From NCBI RefSeq assembly GCF_000315625.1, contig NW_005434645.1:613165-677164 (forward strand): a stretch of 64,000 bases of DNA, given 5' to 3'. Under the pieces are notes generated by a model. That model had not been told where the DNA came from. It worked only from the letters and a program-made list of their open reading frames with translations, and did no database searches. Below are positions 55,850 through 64,000 of this stretch, one piece after another (the first letter of the stretch is position 1; each line of letters starts with the position of its first letter). The position numbers were made by a program, and so were the translations under genes. The DNA comes from Guillardia theta CCMP2712 (taxonomy: Eukaryota; Cryptophyceae; Pyrenomonadales; Geminigeraceae).

Positions 55850-56806
55850 GCTTCCACTCATCCCCCTCAGTCCCGAGTCGCTTAGGACTCACTCCTGGAC
55901 TCACTCACTGTCATCAGTCCCGGCCCGGAACCTGCCGGGTCCGACACGGATCATCGGATTCACAGTGTCAGTGTCAACTTGATCAGCGACCGTGCACACT
56001 GTTGAAGCCTACGGGCCGGGCCGTCCGGCCCGGGCCGCCACTGAGTCCGACCGGCGCAGTACCGTGAAACGGCCCGATCATCGGTGCCCGGCCCGGCGGT
56101 CCGGCTGACTGGTGTGACCGTCTCTGGCCGCTGAGTGAGCCATCCTCCTTCCGGACGGACAGTCTTCCCGCCGGGCCCCGCGACCGGGCCCGGTCGCTGC
56201 CAGGCCCAGTAGCACCGCCGGTAAGCTGTACGGCAGTAGTAAACAAAACTATATCATTGTATCAGTTTTTTTTTCAGTCACGGGGGGTTGCGATCACTCA
56301 TGGGGAAAGGACTCAATGGTGCCATAAATGGAGGCGCCTCCATTGTTGTCACTTGAATCCCCGGAAGATTCTTCAAGAGGTTGGAGGGGTGGTGACACTA
56401 TCTTGTGCAGGATGGTAGGGGTGATCACAGGGGAAATAGGGGGTGGTGGTGGCTAGATGTAACAGAGTAAAGGTAGGGTAATTTTTAAAAGAAAGTGCTC
56501 AATCTACTTAGGTGGGTAGGGGTGTGTTGGGGACCGTCGATTTAAAAGGTCAAAGGAAGTTCATCGGGGGGGTAGTGGCAGGAGGGGTGGTGGTGATCTT
56601 TTGGGGAAAGTTAGGGTGGCGTTTTGTTCAACAAGCGGGGAAGAAGAACAGAGCGATCGGAGAGAAAGGGTAAGGAGAAGAAGAAGCGGATAGACACGAG
56701 TGAAGTAGAAGCAAGCAAGACACAAGGACACAACGAGAAGAAACGATTGCTACAGAAGAAAGATACCCAGACTGAGCTAACTTCAAAGGACACGTAAGGA
56801 GGAAAG
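55850..56806. other. Divergent intergenic region: GC island then GGGGTAG tract
   Basis: Positions 55880-56230 are a GC island (GGGCCGGGCCG, CCCGGCCCGG). A T-run lies at 56267-56274 (TTTTTTTT). Positions 56280-56620 are G-rich (GGGGTAGTGG, GGTAGGGGTG, GGGGGGTAG). It separates the starts of the WDR53-like (-) and pseudokinase (+) genes. Confidence 0.6.
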
Positions 56807-59797
56807 ATGCCGGGTTCATCCTTTCTTATCCTCCATCATCTCGTTCTGCTGCTCCTCATTGACCTTGCCTTTCTTCCTCGCTGCCATGGGTACGCGTCAT
56901 ACATCGGCTGCTCAGGAAGCATCAGCGTGGGTACGAAATACCGGCATCATGGGACGGTAGCCTCCAGCAGCTCCGTCACGATTCGCTTGAGCTCTGCTGC
57001 TTGCGGGTCCTCTATCACAGCTGGATCGTCGCAGTCCATCAGCTTCCCCGCCTCAGGCGAGTACATCGTGAGGACTAGCTCAGGAGGCTGCGGGGTCAAC
57101 TCAATCCCATCGGTGAGCCTTCCTAGCAGTGGGTCCTTTACTCTCTCAGCCGTGTGGAGCACGGGAGGAACAGTCTACCGGGTCCCAGACTGCACCTACA
57201 CCATCGCACCAGCCTCTTGTCCGGCAGGACAGTACATGAGCGGCGGGTGAGCTCTGAGGTGCATGGACTTCATCTTCTGACACGCCTTGTCCTACAGGTC
57301 CTGCCAGTCGTGCCCGGCCCACTCAACGTCGCCCGCAGGAAGCACTTCTGCCAGCGCTTGTCAGTGCTCCCCCGGGTATGAGGGATCAGGCTGTACCGCA
57401 TGCCCTGCCGGCACCTTCAAGGACTCCACTGGCAACTCACAGTGCAGCTCATGCCCTGCTGGCACATACTCAGCAGCTGTTGGTGCTACGTCCTCCTCTT
57501 CATGCCAACCATGTCGAGCGGGAACCTATTCCTCGTCGTTAGGAGCCACTTCAGCCGGAGTCTGCGTCGACTGCCCGGCCTCGTACTACTCATCAACTCC
57601 GGGAGCAACGTCTTCAAACACATGTGTCAAGTGCCCTCAGAGCGCGTTTCAGACTGATGCGGGCTCGTCTACTTGCAAGCACTGCGGACCAGGAACGTTC
57701 AGCCCAGACACAACATCCTCTATCTGCCAGATGTGCACTCCAGGAACGTTTTCAAAGAATGCGGGAACGACCTCAGACACGACTTGCACGCAATGCGCAG
57801 CTGGTTCATACGCTGCTGCCTCGGGATCCTCTACTTGCACTCTCTGTGCCGGGGGAACTTACAGTGGGAGTATCGGGGCTTCATCCTCCTCTGTCTGCCT
57901 GCCATGCAGAGCAGGGTCTTACAGCGAGCCAGGAGCAACGTCGTCCTCGTCGTGTCAGCCATGCAGGCCAGGAACGTACGCCAGCTCTATGGGACAGGCC
58001 CAGTGTACAGCTTGTCCTTTGGGGACTTACATGAACGCGACAGGATCCACCTCAGCTTCCGGTTGTCTCTCCTGCTCTCCCGGAAGCTTCTCCGACGGTC
58101 CCTCAGCCTCCTGCTCTCTGTGTCTTGAGGGGACTTACCAGGCGAACGCGCAAGCGTCCTCGTGCGACTCGTGCCCGTCAGGCATGACGTCGCTCGTCGG
58201 CTCCTCGTCCTGCAACATCTCGCTGAAGGACTTGTCCTGGGGGAAGTTTGACATGTCGACGGCCAGTAAGGTTGTGACGCTGACGCTGAGGTTCCCTCTG
58301 ATCACCTCAAACTTCACCTACGACAAGGCCCTCCTGTCTCGCAAGGCGATCGCTCTCGCGTCTGGCGTCCAGCTCGACTCCATCGAGATCCAGAGCGTCG
58401 CCGCGGGCCCGACCTCACGCAGGAGCTCGTCGACAGACGTGGAGTACTTGATCGACGCCACGAGCTCAGACCCGAGCAAGGTGTTGGCGATGCTCGACGC
58501 CGGGAGGATCAACACGGCCCTGGCCGTCTACGGTCTTCCTCTTGTGCAGGTTCAATCCCCCGCCTCCTTGAAAGGCAGCCTTCCTTCCACCACCCCATCA
58601 TCCTCCAACAGCTTTCAGCTGTATGTGTATGGCTGCCTTGTCGCTCTTGCTGTGATACTGGGAGGGGTGATCGTCTGCTTCTGCGTCTACAACAGGAGAG
58701 GATGCTGTGAGGCTAAGCTGGAGGAGAGGCAAGCGAGAAAGAGGCTGTCGACCAGCATCGCTCCTCTTCTACCCATCACCATCAGCAATGCGGCGGTCCC
58801 CAAAAAGCCCGAAGAGAGAGACCTGGAGATGGGAGAGATCCACTCGCTTGACCGGAGCTCTTGTCAGCTAGTGTTCCAGGTCGACGGCATCGCTCTCCTC
58901 AAGAAAGGCGAGCTTGCGATCGAGAAGACGCTCTCGAGCAAGAGCCAGTCGAAGTCAATCTATCAAGCGATGTGGAAGCAGCAGGGAGGTAAGATCCGGA
59001 CGGTGACGGTGACGTCCACCAAGGACAAGGGGGACAGGCTGCATGAGAGTGCGTGTCTGCGCGACGCTGTGAGGAAGGCAGGCAAGCACGAGCACATCGT
59101 GGAGCTGCTGGGAGTAGCGCAGAACGAGCCCGTGGGCTTCAACTCGCTGGTCATGGAGTTCTCCTCCATGGGATCGCTTGACCGCGTCCTGCAGACGGCC
59201 AAGGCAGGTGGGAGCGGAGTGAGCAACGTGGTGCTGGTGGAGGCAGCGAAGCAGGCATGCGAGGGGATGCTGCACCTGCATCAGAACGGCATCATCCACT
59301 GCAACCTCGCGGCTCACAACCTGATGGTGATGAGCTTCCATGCCAGCGACTACCGGAGCGTGCGCGTCAAGGTCGCCGACTACCTCTCCTCGCTCTTCCT
59401 TCCCCGCCGGGGGGAGAGGACGCAGGGGCGCGTGAGCTCGAGGGAGGACGACGTGCGGTGGCAGGCGCCGGAGACGATCTCGTCGGGGACGCACTCGTCC
59501 AAGAGCGACGTGTGGTCGTACGGCATCGTGCTGTGGCAGATCTGGTCCATGGGATCGCTGCCCTTCCCCCACCTCAAGACGCCGCGAGAGGTGAAGGACC
59601 GCGTGCTCCGAGGAGAGGTCCCAGGAAGGCTGCCCAGCTCGACGTGTCCTGACAAGGTGTACTCGACCATGGAGCTGTGCTGGGGGCAGCAGCCGCACAA
59701 GCGAACCTCGTTCCTGCTGCTGCGAGCGATGCTCAAGGAAGTAAACCGTGAGGTGCTGGTGAGCAGGGAGCCCAGGAAAAAACGCGGGGGTAAATGA
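56807..59797 (+). CDS. Receptor-like pseudokinase with GCC2/GCC3 Cys-rich ectodomain
   Basis: Signal peptide SFLILHHLVLLLLIDLAFL. A 52-nt intron (57249-57300) separates a first extracellular exon from a long second exon. The ectodomain has about ten repeats of CxPCxxGTYSxxxGATSxxxC type (GCC2/GCC3, ephrin-receptor-like). A membrane-proximal region precedes the helix LYVYGCLVALAVILGGVIVC (about 58620-58680). The cytoplasmic part is a TK/TKL-like kinase fold (LLGVAQNEPVGFNSLVMEFS; DVWSYGIVLWQIWSMGSLPF). Catalytic residues are lost: HRD is HCN (59297-59305), DFG is ADYLSS near 59378, the Gly loop is absent, and the VAVK Lys region reads TVTVTSTK. APE is kept (QAPE). Predicted inactive as a kinase; likely scaffold or allosteric receptor (inference). 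Confidence 0.85.
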
Positions 59798-59943
59798 TAT
59801 TGAGCTTTTGATTTTTTTCTAGTTGTACATTCTTGTGGTTTATGTTTATAAACTTTCAATTTTCCCGTCTGCTTGCGTCATCCTACCATCTCAGCAGCAC
59901 AGCGAGCGCAAGAGGGCAGGGAGTTTGTAACTGTCCTCCCTCC

Positions 59944-62271
<2,328 letters not shown>

Positions 62272-62362
62272 GGCGAGTTAGGACCTTATCGGACTTTTGA
62301 ACTAGGGGGTTAGATGCGTAGATTATCTTGAGCAATCGGGGGTGGGGTGGTCGCAAGGGCAT

Positions 62363-62368
62363 ATAAAG
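62363..62368 (+). promoter_or_regulatory. Possible TATA element upstream of SDHAF3
   Basis: TATAAA in GGCATATAAAGAGG, about 200 bp before ATG 62567, within the short divergent region shared with the fusion-enzyme gene. This is consensus and position only. Confidence 0.3.
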
Positions 62369-62566
62369 AGGAGAGGCGGGGGAGGAGAGGAGAAGTGGAG
62401 GGGGGGGAGACGGAGGAGGAAACGACAGACGAGAGAGGAACGAGAGGATACCGAGCAGGAGGTCAAGAGGACAGTAAGAAACAGGAGGTGAAGCACATCA
62501 GGATGAAGGATAGAAACTGTACTAGAGGTGCACTGGAGCATGACTCTAAAGCGATGGCAGGGCAGG

Positions 62567-63242
62567 ATGGCAGAAGCTTTCAGCAGGACGGCAATGATCG
62601 TAAGTGATGCGGAGGAAAGTTCTTCTAGGCTGACACGTGCTCCAGAGTCTCTACCGTAAGATACTCCGTCTGCATAAACGCGTCCTGCCGAATGTGAGCA
62701 ATAACCTCAGTTCACCTCTGCTACTCCCCCTCCCCCTCCCATGCCCCCCTCCCTTTCCCTTTCCCTTTTCCTCTCTCCCTCACCCCCTCTCCCTCCCCCT
62801 CACCCTCCCTCCTTTTCTCTCTCCCTCTTCCCATCTCCTCCTCCCTCTTTCTCTCTTTCTCTTCCCCTCCATCTCGTCCTTCCCCCTCGCCCTCGCCCGT
62901 TCCTCTCGTCCCTCGCGCATCGCAGTGGCATCTATCTGCGCCATTGAACGTCCTCTGCTCTCTCCCCCCCTCCTCGTCTGACAGCGTGTGGGGCAGGAGA
63001 TGAAGGAGCTCGGGGACTCCTATGTGAGGAGCGAGTTCAAGCAGCACAAGAAGGCCAAGGTGGGGGAGGTGAAGGTGTTTGCGCGGCAGTGGAAGGAGTA
63101 TCTCTACACCATCGAAGCTCAGGCAGCCAGTGGGACCTTTGGGCGGAACTTGCGGGAGGAGGAGGCAGCGCACTTGAACCAGGAGCAGAAAGAGAACCTG
63201 AAGAGACTGGAGGAGGAGGCGAAGAGAGCGGGGGAGAACTGA
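62567..63242 (+). CDS. SDHAF3: SDHAF3 (ACN9), LYR-motif succinate dehydrogenase assembly factor
   Basis: Three exons. ATG 62567 gives MAEAFSRTAMI; a 47-nt intron (62600-62646) restores SLYRKILRLHKRVLPN, the LYR motif and helix typical of ACN9/SDHAF3. A 293-nt CT-rich intron (62692-62984) follows. Exon 3 gives RVGQEMKELGDSYVRSEFKQ with HKKAKVGEVKVFARQWKEYL, then a Glu/Lys-rich tail and stop at 63242. The LGDxYVRxEFxxHK and FxxxWxxYL motifs are diagnostic. In yeast and animals it protects the iron-sulphur subunit Sdh2 in the mitochondrial matrix during complex II assembly. Length (about 110 residues) is normal. The ATG at 62594 is an alternative start. Confidence 0.88.
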
Positions 63243-63533
63243 AAGAATCAGTCGATGAGGGGGAGATGAGAGGAGGACACGTCAACAGGAGATATCCAGG
63301 GAGAACTACATTGAGCAGGTGGGGAGGGAGGAAGCGAAGCTGGTGATGGTGGTTGTCATGTTCACAGGGAAGAAAGAAGGGGGTGGTGAAGAGCAAGGGA
63401 AGGAGGAGGAAGAGGAGGCGGCGGCGGAGGAGAAGGAGGAGGAGGAGGAGGAGGAGGAGGAGGAGGAGGAGGAGTAAACGAGAGAATCATCGGAAGTGGT
63501 TGAGTTTATCGTCCTCATCTACATCCTTGTCCT
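63243..63533. other. Convergent 3' region with GAGGAG run
   Basis: A (GAG)n run at about 63395-63475 dominates. Frames reading Lys/Arg or Ser from it are artefacts. No gene is seen. Confidence 0.6.
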
Positions 63534-63815
63534 CTACTTGCCGAACCCTTTGCTCGCAGGCTTCTTGTCCTTCTTGCCCTGGCGTTTCGTCATGGAACAC
63601 TCGCATGGGGAAAGGGCAGGGAAGGGAAAAAGTGGTCTGAGAAGAGGTGGAGAGTAGAGGAGCAGGAAATCTGGAGCTGGAGGTGAGTAGGAGAAGTTTG
63701 TTCCACCTTTGCGGCCTTGCGCCTAAGAGAACGATTTCCGAAGGCCATGGAGGGATCCATCTGAAGCGCGAGTGAGAGAGCAGCAGAAGCAGCAGAAGCA
63801 GCAGGAGCAGCAGCA

Positions 63816-63850
<35 letters not shown>

Positions 63851-63870
63851 TGAAGCAGCAGCAGCAGGTG

Positions 63871-63910
<40 letters not shown>

Positions 63911-63977
63911 GATCTTTCATTACCTCGGCATTTGGCATTGGAGGCCCTTGACCTGCTGCCTGTGCACCCATAGCCAT
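63534..63977 (-). CDS. Small basic protein, tentative, with (CTG)n intron
   Basis: ATG 63977 opens MAMGAQAAGQGPPMPNAE, followed by a donor GTAATG. After a CTG/CAG-repeat intron, acceptor CTTCAG leads to MDPSMAFGNRSLRRKAAK and donor GTGGAA. A last exon gives MTKRQGKKDKKPASKGFGK and stop 63534. The three pieces are basic and plausible as one small protein, but I recognise no family and the last acceptor is uncertain. Further exons may lie beyond the window edge. Confidence 0.4.
63778..63910. repeat. CAG/CTG trinucleotide repeat
   Basis: Two long CAG runs broken by GTGAAG, flanked by CAGAAG and CAGGAG variants. Probably intronic to the small minus-strand gene. Cys- or Ala-rich frames through it are artefacts. 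Confidence 0.85.
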
Positions 63978-64000
63978 CTAGCAGCAGGTGAGAGGAGAAA

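Noticed and set aside
62721-63173. 150-codon minus-strand frame, Arg/Glu-rich
   Set aside because: Antisense of the CT-rich SDHAF3 intron and exon 3.

Overview
This window is nuclear DNA of a photosynthetic protist. Nearly every gene is split by short spliceosomal introns: the ones I could define by joining reading frames are mostly 44-54 nt, GT...AG. Three proteins start with a hydrophobic leader that ends at a phenylalanine (Ala-Phe or Cys-Phe), the cleavage-site signature of proteins sent to red-algal-derived secondary plastids. One of them is a PGRL1-like thylakoid protein. With the anoctamin, RCC1, WD40 and chromovirus genes, this points to a cryptophyte or a similar complex red-lineage alga (Guillardia theta-like). 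The lineage is inference; the introns and leaders are seen directly.

Layout, left to right: a glutamate-receptor-like channel (+, 1117-3939) ends 17 bp from the end of a fasciclin-domain gene (-, 3957-4781). Then come a plastid DUF1279/FAM210-type protein (+, 6212-7039); a giant NLR-like STAND protein with MORN, degenerate caspase-like, NB-ARC, TPR and SH3-like parts (-, 7134-13481); a sushi-domain receptor (+, 14097-17348); an anoctamin (-, 17426-20765); a membrane guanylyl cyclase (-, 21340-23022); a protein with tandem Dpy-30/RIIa-like docking motifs (+, about 25029-26301); a CS-domain protein (-, 26508-28450); and an RCC1-EDR1 fusion (+, 29383-32807).

From 33159 to 38300 the DNA is repetitive: a 100-N gap, a 17-bp minisatellite interrupted by an internally deleted Ty3/gypsy chromovirus with identical LTRs, and a 30-bp minisatellite carrying TGATGTCA boxes. 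Then follow PGRL1 (+, 39134-40778), a plastid SDR39U1-type epimerase (+, 41365-42773), a two-box HMG protein (-, 43076-44075), a kelch protein (+, 45547-47711), a PDZ/coiled-coil giant (-, 47908-53711), a WDR53-like protein (-, 54006-55849), a receptor-like pseudokinase (+, 56807-59797), a three-enzyme fusion NTPCR/RapZ-C/2H phosphoesterase (-, 59944-62271), the mitochondrial assembly factor SDHAF3 (+, 62567-63242) and a small basic protein (-, 63534-63977).

No operon logic applies. Several genes form divergent pairs whose shared upstream DNA carries GC-rich (GGCCCGG) islands or G-rich GGGGTAGGG tracts, which may be this genome's promoter landmarks. Many genes concern sensing and signalling: ligand-gated channel, NLR-like NTPase, sushi receptor, pseudokinase receptor, cyclase and anoctamin. 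Exon joins were made by eye, so terminal exons and some splice sites are provisional.
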